From Streptomyces sp. NBC_00448 (GTDB lineage Bacteria > Actinomycetota > Actinomycetes > Streptomycetales > Streptomycetaceae): a stretch of 64,000 bases of DNA. This document shows, piece by piece, positions 9,101 through 16,514 of the stretch. Location: positions 9,380,501 to 9,444,500 of the forward strand of contig NZ_CP107913.1 of assembly GCF_036014115.1 (NCBI RefSeq), read 5' to 3'. The first letter of the stretch is position 1; every line of letters starts with the position of its first letter. Position numbers and translations under genes: made by a program. The notes below the pieces were generated by a model, which was given only the letters and a program-made list of their open reading frames with translations, did no database searches and was not told the origin of the DNA.

Positions 9101-9667
9101 GATGGTCCCGTCGCGGTGCACCACGAAGTCCGCGGGCCGGCTCGGCTCGGGGCTCTTCAGCAGCCGCCCGTCGCGCACCACCATGCCCTCGGGCCGCCCG
9201 CTGGCGTTGATCTCGAAGAAGTCGCCGTTGATCCCCGCGACCGCGCCGGTGCGGTGCGCCATCGAGGAGGGCACCTCGTCGGCCGGGTCGGTGAGGCGGT
9301 CGTGCGACTCCACGACGCCGAGCTTCACGTTCCGGTCGGTCAGCGACACGTCGAGGACCTGCGCGCGCTGCGCCCCGCCCACGGTCTGCAGTGTGTCGGA
9401 GTAGTTGCTGACGCCGTGGGTCAGGGTGCGCGGCGTGGTCGTCTTCTCGTCGACCACCAGCGGCCACTGGTCGGGGGTGGTCGGCAGCCACGACGACCGG
9501 GAACCGGTCGCCGGGCGGTCGGGTGCGGCGCTCGCCGGTGTGCCGCCGGCGGCCAGCAGTGTGGCGCAGACGGCGGTCGCCACGAGTACGGCCGGCGCCC
9601 GGGCCGGGAGCCGCAGGCGGCTTGGGCGATGACGTGGGCGACGTGGGCGGGTGAAGAACTGGGCCAT
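6113..9667 (-). CDS. secreted phosphodiester glycosidase / metallophosphoesterase multidomain protein
   Basis: 1184 residues. ATG at 9667 follows GGAGGA. A signal peptide (about residues 1-48) has a basic N-region, a hydrophobic core and ends ASA. Next is a NAGPA-type phosphodiester glycosidase domain, marked by GAVAGINGDFFEINASG near residue 150 and AILFDGGGSTQMV near 390. One or two Big-type Ig folds follow, then a jelly-roll region and a calcineurin-like metallophosphoesterase domain with GDMSDNG, GNHE, THTPAYDPH and GHARG, and a final Big-type domain. The first metal motif is AFDDAHTT, slightly unlike the usual DxH. Such proteins may cut phosphodiester-linked sugars, for example in wall glycopolymers, and then remove the phosphate; this order of action is inferred. 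Monocistronic. Confidence 0.85.
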   Translation of the reverse strand: MAQFFTRPRRPRHRPSRLRLPARAPAVLVATAVCATLLAAGGTPASAAPDRPATGSRSSWLPTTPDQWPLVVDEKTTTPRTLTHGVSNYSDTLQTVGGAQRAQVLDVSLTDRNVKLGVVESHDRLTDPADEVPSSMAHRTGAVAGINGDFFEINASGRPEGMVVRDGRLLKSPEPSRPADFVVHRDGTIGIGTETYTGTLTDVTNAASTPLTGVNAVDDLGAGALLRVTADLGPTSVAAATVVAGHLGADGTTLTVDSVRTGVTDLPQLADGQEDLVGSAAYGDWLTAHVHAGDQASTTDHLGPDSDVVQALSGGAILVKDGQRAVPLQGGGDNNVDNPVTAVGVTKDGRHAVFAAFDGHQAEGVAQGLTRPQLAGWMLEHGAYDAILFDGGGSTQMVGRLPGQTQASVLNTPSDGHERPVANGLFLYSRQTAPGAATRAVANDGKPLTALAGTSVDVPAYALDRADNPAADPVTLSVSPPGLATVHGTTLAFSGRPGHGTLRIRSGHASSTVPLSVVTGVRTLTATPSQADLGNGATQALSVTATATGGATVSLPPSAVKWSVDKPELGTVGADGTFTAAATGTGMVTVTAAAGGAKATVSLAVGSTTVPVDPLTDLSKWSVTSDYMNVYPRKVASPGPHSTTNGNIALDSGSTARSGDAGSMDVHYTYPNQTGTYDLSVYLNDPDSEQIPLLGGDQAPIGLGVWVKGNADLASRPGDGLAPGIVTLNVGIWQASNQPTSFYPTGITFDGWQYVVAKLPAGLQYPLRINYLGLVTIKPGPDLTGDIHLADLEALYSPRPPQPATYTAIPKNPSWLRFTDASSFRPGGTTVAAFDDAHTTAATPGATGTVALKSLPGVFGALPPAARPQQVQALGDMSDNGTTGDLTNLRTLMDGLGVPYRDAVGNHEITQGADPENGDFTSVFGPTHYAYDAGAARMIVTDSGHIGITASDAFQVPDEGESQYLWLAGQLSANTRKVAVVITHTPAYDPHPRADSQFTDRWEARMYEALVQRYQRTHPGVHVLMMFGHARGFAEDLREPDGTDAPGGIPNFVVADLGTPPYATPDQGGFFNYGLFHILPDGTVQFAVQPLLASVAVSAPAPSLARGGKERLTATGTSIAGDDLTALQVPVQDPVSRRWTSSDPRVATVDAATGEVTGRAPGTARISVTAGGVTGTATVTVPAG

Positions 9668-10107
9668 GGGTCCTCCGGCCGGTCCTGCCGCCGGCGCGCC
9701 GGACCGGGGCGGCCCGGCCGTCCCGGCCGTCGCGGCCTGTCGTACGGGAACGGTGCGGTGGTGCGCCATGCGGGGTGTGCGGCTCCGAACCACCCTCGGC
9801 CGTCGCCGAGTTGACGAGCTGCCGCGCAGCAGGAACCGGAGCCCGCCGCAGCGGGCGAACCCGGGCACATTATGGCCCGGCGCACGCAAAGATTGTCGGT
9901 CCACGGCCAATCATGCGGAAGTCGGGGCGGCCGGACACCGGTAATGAGCGCAAATCTTCCTGTTTGACGAGCCGTCGGCGCCCGGCGCGTCGCCGCAGGC
10001 GCGTGCCGCGGGAGGGTGGGGGCGCTGTGGCAGGGCGGGGTGTCTCCAGAAGGTGCGTCAAGGGAATCGGGCTGCGGCCGGGTGGCGCGGGCGGGCAGTA
10101 TGACGGG
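9668..10107. other. intergenic region, 440 bp, no gene seen
   Basis: Separates the divergent secreted enzyme and a small unknown gene. Several frames are open only because of GC bias. A relatively A/T-rich patch (about 9885-9965), unusual here, probably holds the promoter of the minus-strand gene. Near-repeats CGCAAAGATT and GCGCAAATCTT flank it. No clear operator could be defined. Confidence 0.5.
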
Positions 10108-10593
10108 ATGCCGGACCTGCTGTGGGACGACGTCAGGAACTTCTTCGACCCCGACCTGATGGGGGCTCTGCCGGATGTGAGCGTGGCAGGCGCCTCGGAC
10201 GGGGACTGGCAGGCGGTGTTCGACCTGGTCCGGTCGAGCGGATGGGCGTGGGAGTGCTCCGCAGGTGGCGTGGTCGGGCCGCTGCCGTCCGCCGCCGAGG
10301 TGCTGTCGCGGCCCGCCGATGCGGAGACCGTCGATCTGCGGGTCCGGCCGGTCCCGGAGGTGCTGGTGGTCTTCCGCCCGATGTCGGCCGAGGACATCGA
10401 CTTCGACGTCGACCTTCGCGAACTGCGGGGCCAGGAAGGCGTGGACGTCCTGTGCGCGTCCATCGCCGCCGTGGGCCGCAGGCTGGGCAAGCCGGTGGTC
10501 ATGACGGCCGAGGGCGACCGCGCGAACCCGGTGCTCGGGTTCGACCCCGAGGTCGGCCGCGTGGTGCTCATGGCGGACCCGGGGCTCGGCTGA
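10108..10593 (+). CDS. hypothetical cytoplasmic protein
   Basis: 161 residues starting MPDLLWDDVRNFFDP. It is acidic, with no signal peptide, membrane segment or metal motif. The periodic pattern in RPVPEVLVVFRPMSAEDIDFDVDLREL and VLGFDPEVGRVVLMADP suggests an alpha/beta fold, somewhat like small immunity-type or SUKH-like proteins, but I cannot assign a family. The start was chosen where the acidic, conserved-looking sequence begins. It stands alone, with 281 bp of apparently empty sequence after it, so context gives no function. Confidence 0.6.
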   Translation: MPDLLWDDVRNFFDPDLMGALPDVSVAGASDGDWQAVFDLVRSSGWAWECSAGGVVGPLPSAAEVLSRPADAETVDLRVRPVPEVLVVFRPMSAEDIDFDVDLRELRGQEGVDVLCASIAAVGRRLGKPVVMTAEGDRANPVLGFDPEVGRVVLMADPGLG

Positions 10594-10874
10594 CCGCTTC
10601 GGCCGACCGGGACCCGTACCGATCCAGTGCCATTCGGCGGCCGGGCCCACCGAGGGCGCGGCTCCGGCGGCCGCGGTGGCGCGGTGAAGGTTTCGCCCCG
10701 GCCGCGGGCGTCGCCGCAGCTCCGGACCGGCGCCTGTGGCGTAGGCCATTGGCGGTGGACGGCGCCCCTTCCACGGCGTGGTGGGCGGGGCGTACGGTCC
10801 GAGACGTGTCATGGACGCGGCAATAACGTCCACGCGACAACGTCCACCCCTTCACGCACGGGAAGAGGCCCCCC

Positions 10875-12005
10875 ATGGACGCACCACGCAGCCGGCCCGT
10901 CCGCCGCCGTACGGTCCTGACCGCCGCGGGCGCCGTCGCGGCCTCCGTCACCGCCGCGCGCGCCTCGGCCGCCGAGCGGCCCCGTACCGGCTCCGCCGCG
11001 CTGACCGCCCGCCAGACCGCGGGCCAGCGGGTCATCTACTCCTACCCCGGGCTCACCGTGCCCTCCGCGCTGCTGACGACGATCAGCGCGGGCGAGGCGG
11101 CCGGTGTCATCTTCTTCGGCGAGAACATCTCCAGCGAGAGCCAGATCACCTCGGTGATCAAGCAGTTGGTGCAGGCCAACGCGTCCAGTCCGGTGCGGGC
11201 GCCGCTGCTGCTGATGACCGACCAGGAAGGCGGCGAGGTGCGCCGGCTGCCCGGCGCGCCCACGCTGTCGGAGAAGCAGGTCGGCGAGGCGGCGCAGCCG
11301 CAGACCGCCGCCGCCCAGGCCGGCACCGGCGCCGGCCAGAACCTCGGCGGTGTCGGGATGAACGTCAACCTCGCCCCCGTGCTCGACGTGTACTACACGG
11401 CGGGCAACTTCATCGACGAGTACCAGCGCTCCTTCAGCAACGACCCGAGCACCGTCTCCAGCCTCGGCCAGGCGTTCATCACCGCCCAGCAGGGCACCGG
11501 GGTCGCCGCCACCGCCAAGCACTTCCCCGGCCTCGGTGCCGCCACCGCCTCGCAGGACACCGACGCGGGCCCGGTCACGCTCACCCAGAGCCTGTCGAAG
11601 CTGCGGAGCGTCGACGAGGCCCCCTACCAGGCGGCGATCGCCGCGGGCGTCCGACTGGTCATGGTCTCCTGGGCCGTCTACCCCGCGCTCGACGCGTCCG
11701 CGCCGGCCGGACTGTCCGCCACCGTCGTGCAGCAGGAACTGCGCGGCCGGCTCGGCTACACCGGCGTGACGGTCACCGACGCCCTGGAGGCCGGCGCGAT
11801 CAGCTCCTCGTACAGCACCGCGCAGCGCGCCGTCCTCGCGGCCGGCGCCGGCATGGACCTGCTGCTGTGCTCGGCGCGCGCCACCTCCCAGGGCGACGCC
11901 GCCGCGCAGGCCCTCGCCGACGCCTACACCGGCGGCCAGCTCCCGGCCGCCGACTTCGACGCGGCGGTCCAGCGCGTCACCGCGCTGCGCACGTCCCTGT
12001 CCTGA
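10875..12005 (+). CDS. Tat-exported glycoside hydrolase family 3 N-domain protein
   Basis: 376 residues. The N-terminus RPVRRRTVLTAAGAVAASV is a twin-arginine signal ending near ASA. The rest is a GH3 TIM barrel: APLLLMTDQEGGEVRRLPG, the substrate-binding KHFPG, and TVTDALEAG with the probable nucleophile Asp. The length matches single-domain NagZ-type beta-N-acetylhexosaminidases, but the NagZ DxH general-acid pair after KHFPG is absent (QDTDAG), so mechanism or substrate may differ. Upstream, AACGTCCAC occurs twice (10825-10833 and 10839-10847), a possible regulator site. Likely works outside the membrane on wall or chitin-like glycans. Confidence 0.82.
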   Translation: MDAPRSRPVRRRTVLTAAGAVAASVTAARASAAERPRTGSAALTARQTAGQRVIYSYPGLTVPSALLTTISAGEAAGVIFFGENISSESQITSVIKQLVQANASSPVRAPLLLMTDQEGGEVRRLPGAPTLSEKQVGEAAQPQTAAAQAGTGAGQNLGGVGMNVNLAPVLDVYYTAGNFIDEYQRSFSNDPSTVSSLGQAFITAQQGTGVAATAKHFPGLGAATASQDTDAGPVTLTQSLSKLRSVDEAPYQAAIAAGVRLVMVSWAVYPALDASAPAGLSATVVQQELRGRLGYTGVTVTDALEAGAISSSYSTAQRAVLAAGAGMDLLLCSARATSQGDAAAQALADAYTGGQLPAADFDAAVQRVTALRTSLS

Positions 12006-12061
12006 AACCGGTCGCGTGGCGGCCCCTTCGGGGTCCGGCACGCGCGAGGCGGTGACCCGCC

Positions 12062-12541
12062 GTGGAACCGCTGCTGTCCCGGCTGCCGGCCGCCTTCTGG
12101 CGCGTCCCCTACGTCGGCGCCCGCTTCCCGGGGTCGGCGGCCGTGGCCGACCGGCCCGGCCTCGCCGGGGGCGCCAACTGCCAGGTGTTCGCCTACGCGG
12201 TGCTCGGCCACGTCGGCCTCGCCCCGCCCGCGCTGCGCTCCGCCGAGCTGTGGGACGATGTACGGGCCACCGTGCGGGTCCCGGTCGCCCGCCCCCTCGA
12301 CCTGCTCCTCTTCAACGCCGTGGACGACGCGTACGGCGCCCACCTCGGCGTGGGGACCGATGACGGCCGGGTCCTCCACCTCTGCGCTGAGGTCGGGCTG
12401 CCCGCCGTGTGGAGCGCGGCCGACTTCGCCGCGCGCGAGCGCTACCGATGCCTGGTCGGCGTCAAGCGGGTCCTCCCGGACGGCGGGCGCGGAAGCGGAC
12501 CCGGCTGCCGCGGGCGTCCTGCCGCACCTCCACGTCGGTGA
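12062..12541 (+). CDS. small NlpC/P60-like hydrolase domain protein
   Basis: 159 residues from a GTG. GGANCQVFAYAVLGHVG places a Cys at the start of a helix, and AHLGVGTDDGRVLHLC supplies a His-bearing strand, the order of the catalytic Cys and His in NlpC/P60 cysteine peptidases. No signal peptide is seen. The last 80 bases overlap the 3' end of the convergent methyltransferase gene (12462-12541), and the C-terminal tail there (GRGSGPGCRGRPAAPPRR) is low complexity, so the true end may be less constrained. Close behind the GH3 gene, so it may share its transcript; a role in peptidoglycan handling is only suggested. Confidence 0.65.
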   Translation: MEPLLSRLPAAFWRVPYVGARFPGSAAVADRPGLAGGANCQVFAYAVLGHVGLAPPALRSAELWDDVRATVRVPVARPLDLLLFNAVDDAYGAHLGVGTDDGRVLHLCAEVGLPAVWSAADFAARERYRCLVGVKRVLPDGGRGSGPGCRGRPAAPPRR

Positions 12542-13040
12542 ACCCGGCGGCGCCGAGCCGGGCCGGCAGCCGGTCGGGGACCAGCGTGTTCATGGTGTCG
12601 CCGATGTGCAACAGCCGGAAGCGCAGGCCGGGTTGGCTGTCGCTGCCGGCGAACACCCCGCCGGGCCGCAGCACCCGGAGGGCCTCGGCGAAGATCCGGT
12701 CCTGGAGCGCCGGGGTCGGCACGTGGTGCAGCATCGTGAAGCAGACCACCGCCGAGAACGCCCGGTCCGGCAGCGGCATCTCCGACGCGTCGGCGTGCAC
12801 GATCCGCGCCCGCCCGCCGTAGTCCCGCTCCAGCAGCCGCGCGGTGGAGTCGTCGATCTCGACCGCCGTCAGGCGGGGCACGCGCTCCACCAGCACCCGC
12901 AGGTTGGCCCCGTAACCGGGCCCCAGCTCCAGCACGTCGGTGCCCAACTCGACGTCCTCCAGGGCCCAGGGCAGGATCTGCTCCTCGGTGGTCCGCGCCC
13001 ACTTCCGCGAACTGCACAGTCTCCGGTGCGCTGCGTTCAT
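12462..13040 (-). CDS. class I SAM-dependent methyltransferase
   Basis: About 192 residues beginning MNAAHRRLCSSRKWA; ATG 13040 has GGGG at good spacing, while ATG 13046 is an alternative. Motif I VLELGPGYGANLRVL, the acidic loop AVEID, motif II HADASEMPLPDRAFSAVVCFTMLHH and the post-motif RVLRPGGVF place it in the Methyltransf_11 group. The substrate cannot be told. It converges on and overlaps the NlpC-like gene by 80 bp. Confidence 0.85.
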   Translation of the reverse strand: MNAAHRRLCSSRKWARTTEEQILPWALEDVELGTDVLELGPGYGANLRVLVERVPRLTAVEIDDSTARLLERDYGGRARIVHADASEMPLPDRAFSAVVCFTMLHHVPTPALQDRIFAEALRVLRPGGVFAGSDSQPGLRFRLLHIGDTMNTLVPDRLPARLGAAGFTDVEVRQDARGSRVRFRARRPGGPA

Positions 13041-13137
13041 CGGCATACCCCGACGGTAGACCGCCCCCCTGCCGTCCTGCTGCCTGCGACCCGCCAATCC
13101 ATGCCGCGAACAGGACAGCCCGCCGACGTCCGCGATG

Positions 13138-13221
13138 CGCGGCCCTGGACATCCGGTACGTGGCGCGCGGCACGCGGTACGCATGACGCGGCACCCGGCA
13201 GGTGGCATCCGGCACGCCGTG
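13138..13221. repeat. degenerate 21-bp tandem repeat, four units
   Basis: Four adjacent 21-bp units (13138-13158, 13159-13179, 13180-13200, 13201-13221) share a pattern near CGTGGC-CGCGGCACCCGGTA. They fill the gap between the divergent methyltransferase and lactonase genes. The period is a multiple of three and reads as a 7-residue repeat on the minus strand (around YRVPRAT), but no start signal supports translation. Confidence 0.6.
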
Positions 13222-13276
13222 TTCGCTGCTCGCGGACGGGCCCGGGTGCGCCGGCGGCGCGCGGCATCATGGTCCG

Positions 13277-13996
13277 ATGAGCGACGACACGGCGGTCCGC
13301 CGCCTCGACCTCGGCTACATCGTCCGGCCCGCCGTCGAGACCGGCGGCACGCAGCCGCGGGTCGAACCCGTGCTCGCGTACCTGGTCCGGCACGAGGCCG
13401 GGCTGCTGCTGTTCGACACCGGCATCGGTGCCGCCGACCCCGAGACCGAGGCCCACTACCGGCCCCGGCGGCGGGAGTTGGCGGACGCGCTCGCGGACGC
13501 GGGGGTCCGCCTCGCGGACATCGCGCTGGTCGCCAACTGCCACCTGCACTTCGACCACTGCGGCGGCAACCGGCTGCTGGGCGGCACCCCGGTCCTCGTG
13601 CAGCGGACGGAGCTGGCCGCCGCCCGCCAGGAGGGCTACACCTTCGGCGAGCTGGTCGACTTCCCCGGCGTCCGCTATGAGGAGTTCACCGGCGAGGCCG
13701 AGGTCTGGCCCGGGGTGCGGATCGTGCCGACCCCCGGCCACACCGAGGGGCACCAGTCCCTCGTGGTCCAGCGCCGCGACGGCACCGTGATCCTGGCCGG
13801 GCAGGCACACGACTTCGCCACGGACTTCACCGCCGACCACCTGGCCCGGCAGGCTGAACTCGACGGTGTGGAAGCGCCGTTGCCCTATCGCCCCTGGCTG
13901 GCCCGGCTCGCCGACTTCGACCCGCGCCGGGTGCTGTTCGCGCACGACTGCGCGGTGTGGGAACCGGGGCGCACCGCGGGCGACGGCACCCGCTGA
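13277..13996 (+). CDS. metallo-beta-lactamase-fold hydrolase, N-acyl homoserine lactonase-like
   Basis: 239 residues from ATG 13277. The zinc motif HLHFDH (in NCHLHFDHCGGN), the third His in TPGHTEGHQSLVV, and the Asp/His of GQAHDFA and FAHDCAVW match the AiiA-type lactonase branch of the MBL fold. The short spacing and cytoplasmic nature (no signal) also agree. Such enzymes open lactone rings; whether the substrate is an acyl-homoserine lactone, a gamma-butyrolactone or something else cannot be read from sequence. Monocistronic. Confidence 0.8.
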   Translation: MSDDTAVRRLDLGYIVRPAVETGGTQPRVEPVLAYLVRHEAGLLLFDTGIGAADPETEAHYRPRRRELADALADAGVRLADIALVANCHLHFDHCGGNRLLGGTPVLVQRTELAAARQEGYTFGELVDFPGVRYEEFTGEAEVWPGVRIVPTPGHTEGHQSLVVQRRDGTVILAGQAHDFATDFTADHLARQAELDGVEAPLPYRPWLARLADFDPRRVLFAHDCAVWEPGRTAGDGTR

Positions 13997-14030
13997 CCGC
14001 GGCAGGGCGCCCGCCCGCCGGCTCCTCCGC

Positions 14031-15677
14031 TCACGGCGACCCCGGCCCGTCCTTCTCGGCACCCGGCTCGCGCGGCCCCTGCGCCGTACCGCCCGAGGAC
14101 CCGTCGCCCGAGCCCCCGCCGCCCGAGCCCCCGCTGCCCGGGGTCGTACCGGCGGCCTCACCCTCGTCGACCTCCTGGACGCCGCGCTGCAGCCCCAGCC
14201 ACGCCGCGAGCGCCGCCGCGGCCATGATCCCGGCCATCACGTAGAAGACCGTCCTGGTGGAGTACGCGAAGTCGAGGCGGACGAAGTGCGGGATGGTCGA
14301 GTTGCCCTGGGTGGAGCGGTGGGCCTGGGAGAGGTGGTGCGCCTCGGAACCCGCCTGCGCGGCGGGCACCCCCTGGCCCACCAGCGAGGAGCGCAGATGG
14401 GACTCGAAGCGGGCCACCGAGATCGTGCCGAGCACCGCCAGGCCCAGGCTCGCGGAGTAGTTCCGCACGGTCTGGGTGATGCCGGTGGCCTCCCCGTAGG
14501 ACAGCCGGGAGGCCCGGTTCACCGCGTCGGTGCTCGCCGGGGTGAGCATGAGGCCCATCCCGGCGCCGGCGATCACGATGTACCACTCCTGGTCGCCGAA
14601 ATCGAGGTCGGTGACCTTGCCCGCGAGCAGGTAGAAGCCCACCGCGCACAGTGCGCAGCCCAGCACCACCGGGCGCTTGGCGCCGCCGCGGTCCAGCATC
14701 CGCCCGCCGAACTGCGAGGCGATCACGAAGCCGATGAAGAAGTAGAGCAGGTACAGCCCGGCGCCGGACGCGGACTTGCCGAGCGAGATCTGCGCGTACT
14801 CGCTGGCGAAGAAGAAGTACGGGATGAACACCAGCATCGCGATGCCGAGCACCAGGTTCTCCACCGCGAAGGCCCGGTTGGCGAAGATCCGTACCTGGAT
14901 CAGCGGGGAGGAGGTGCGCAGCTCCAGCCGGTGGAAGACCACCAGCAGCGCCACGCCGACCACGATGCACACCCAGATGCCCGGATTGGACCAGTGCCAG
15001 ATCTGGGACTGCTGGAAGCCGAAGACGCTCAGCCCGATACCGGTCACGATCAGCGCCAGCCCGCGGTAGTCCATCGGGGCGGGACGGTGCTCGGTGACCG
15101 GCTTCGACCGCGAGATCAGCACCAGCGCGATCACCGCGACCGGGATGTTCACCCAGAAGATGGACCGCCAGGTCCACTCGGTCAGCCAGCCGCCGAGGAT
15201 CGGGCCGATTGCCGTCAGCCCGCCCGCGATGCCGAAGAACAGTGCCAGCGCCTTCCCGCGCTCGCGCAGCGCGAACGTCTGCACCACGATGCCCAGCGCC
15301 GCCGGGAACATCAGCGCGCCGCCGAAGCCCTGCACCGCCCGGAACGCCACGATCCAGGTCTGCGCCACGGCGCCCTTCGGGGTGAGCCCGCACAGCAGCG
15401 ACGAGGTGGCGAAGATCAGCACACCCATCACCACCACCCGCCGGTGCCCGAGGGTGTCGGCGAGCCGCCCGCCGTAGGCGAAGAACGCGGCCAGCGACAG
15501 CAGGTAGGCGTTGACCGCCCACTGCACACCGGTGCTGGACAGCTTCAGCTCGTTCTGGATCTCCGGGACGGCGATCGACACGATCGTCTGGTCGATGAAG
15601 GTCATCGCCACGGCGAAGATCATCGCGGCCAGCACGAGGTTCTTCGATCGCCCGCCGCTGTGGGCCGTGACCGCCAT
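14031..15677 (-). CDS. MFS drug exporter, DHA2 (EmrB/QacA) family
   Basis: 548 residues; ATG 15677 follows GAGGAGAGCTG. About 14 hydrophobic segments. Motif A is GGRLADTLGHRR after TM2, and the antiporter motif C-like segment GGLTAIGPILGGWL lies in TM5. FIDQTIVSIAVPEI in TM1 is typical of DHA2 proton-drug antiporters. The C-terminal tail is a Gly/Ser/Pro-rich disordered extension. The upstream gap holds no regulator gene. Likely exports a toxic or self-made compound. Confidence 0.9.
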   Translation of the reverse strand: MAVTAHSGGRSKNLVLAAMIFAVAMTFIDQTIVSIAVPEIQNELKLSSTGVQWAVNAYLLSLAAFFAYGGRLADTLGHRRVVVMGVLIFATSSLLCGLTPKGAVAQTWIVAFRAVQGFGGALMFPAALGIVVQTFALRERGKALALFFGIAGGLTAIGPILGGWLTEWTWRSIFWVNIPVAVIALVLISRSKPVTEHRPAPMDYRGLALIVTGIGLSVFGFQQSQIWHWSNPGIWVCIVVGVALLVVFHRLELRTSSPLIQVRIFANRAFAVENLVLGIAMLVFIPYFFFASEYAQISLGKSASGAGLYLLYFFIGFVIASQFGGRMLDRGGAKRPVVLGCALCAVGFYLLAGKVTDLDFGDQEWYIVIAGAGMGLMLTPASTDAVNRASRLSYGEATGITQTVRNYSASLGLAVLGTISVARFESHLRSSLVGQGVPAAQAGSEAHHLSQAHRSTQGNSTIPHFVRLDFAYSTRTVFYVMAGIMAAAALAAWLGLQRGVQEVDEGEAAGTTPGSGGSGGGGSGDGSSGGTAQGPREPGAEKDGPGSP

Positions 15678-15848
15678 CAGCTCTCCTCACCCGCTCCTGG
15701 GAGGACCGTTCCGCTCCACCTTGTGGCACGGCGACAGGTCCCGCCATCGACGGGAGACCGGACGTGATCGTCCGAAAGGGGACGGAAAGCGGGCGCCCGG
15801 GCCGCCCCCTGTGCCGGGGCGGGCGGCGGAGATGTCAGGATGGAGCCC

Positions 15849-16358
15849 ATGGACAACAAGGACAACGTCTACTTCGACATCTCCATCGACGGTGCGCCCG
15901 CCGGGCGGATCGTCTTCCGCCTGTTCGACGACGTCGTGCCGAAGACCGCCCGCAACTTCCGTGAGCTGGCCACCGGCGAGCAGGGCTTCGGATACGCGGG
16001 CTCCGCCTTCCACCGTGTCATCCCGGAGTTCATGCTCCAGGGCGGCGACTTCACCAGCGGTGACGGCCGCGGCGGCAAGAGCATCTACGGCAACAAGTTC
16101 GAGGACGAGAACTTCCAGCTCCGCCACGACCGCCCGTTTCTGCTGTCCATGGCCAACGCGGGCCCGAACAGCAACGGCTCGCAGTTCTTCGTCACCACCG
16201 TGGTGACGTCGTGGCTGGACGGCAAGCACGTCGTGTTCGGCGAGGTCGTCGAGGGCCAGGACCTGGTCAAGCAGATCGAGGGCAAGGGCTCGCGCAGCGG
16301 CACCCCCAGCGCGAAGGTCGTCATCACCGAGTCCGGCACGGTCAAGACCCTCCAGTGA
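15849..16358 (+). CDS. cyclophilin-type peptidyl-prolyl cis-trans isomerase
   Basis: 169 residues. The start MDNKDNVYFDISIDG at 15849 is preferred over the in-frame ATG at 15840 because AGGATGGAG lies just before it. The cyclophilin signature is complete: FHRVIPEFMLQGGDFT with the catalytic Arg, MANAGPNSNGSQFFVTT and WLDGKHVVFGEVVEG. No signal peptide, so a cytoplasmic folding helper. It ends before a strong bidirectional terminator. Confidence 0.95.
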   Translation: MDNKDNVYFDISIDGAPAGRIVFRLFDDVVPKTARNFRELATGEQGFGYAGSAFHRVIPEFMLQGGDFTSGDGRGGKSIYGNKFEDENFQLRHDRPFLLSMANAGPNSNGSQFFVTTVVTSWLDGKHVVFGEVVEGQDLVKQIEGKGSRSGTPSAKVVITESGTVKTLQ

Positions 16359-16403
16359 GCCACCCGCGCTCATCTGTACGGCCCTCCGCCTGACCCATAC
16401 AGG

Positions 16404-16450
16404 CGTAAGGCGCCCCCGCAGCGGAACACCCGCGGCGGGGGCGCCTTACG
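16404..16450. terminator. strong bidirectional terminator
   Basis: A perfect 16-bp stem (16404-16419 with 16435-16450) with a 15-base loop. The left arm begins CGTAAGGCGCC. It lies between the convergent cyclophilin and AlaRS-like genes and is symmetrical enough to serve both. Confidence 0.88.
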
Positions 16451-16514
16451 TTCGGGGGCCGGCCGCCGGTGACGTTCTGCGTGCCGAGCCCGGCCGCCTG
16501 GCGGCTCGCCCCGC

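Noticed and set aside
6062..9814. A 1250-codon plus-strand open frame over the secreted phosphodiester glycosidase gene
   Set aside because: It is an antisense artefact of GC-biased third positions; its translation is Arg/Gly/Val-rich without any motif, while the minus strand has a signal peptide and recognisable domains.
13138..13221. CRISPR-like array
   Set aside because: Units are contiguous 21-bp tandem repeats without spacers and no cas genes are present.
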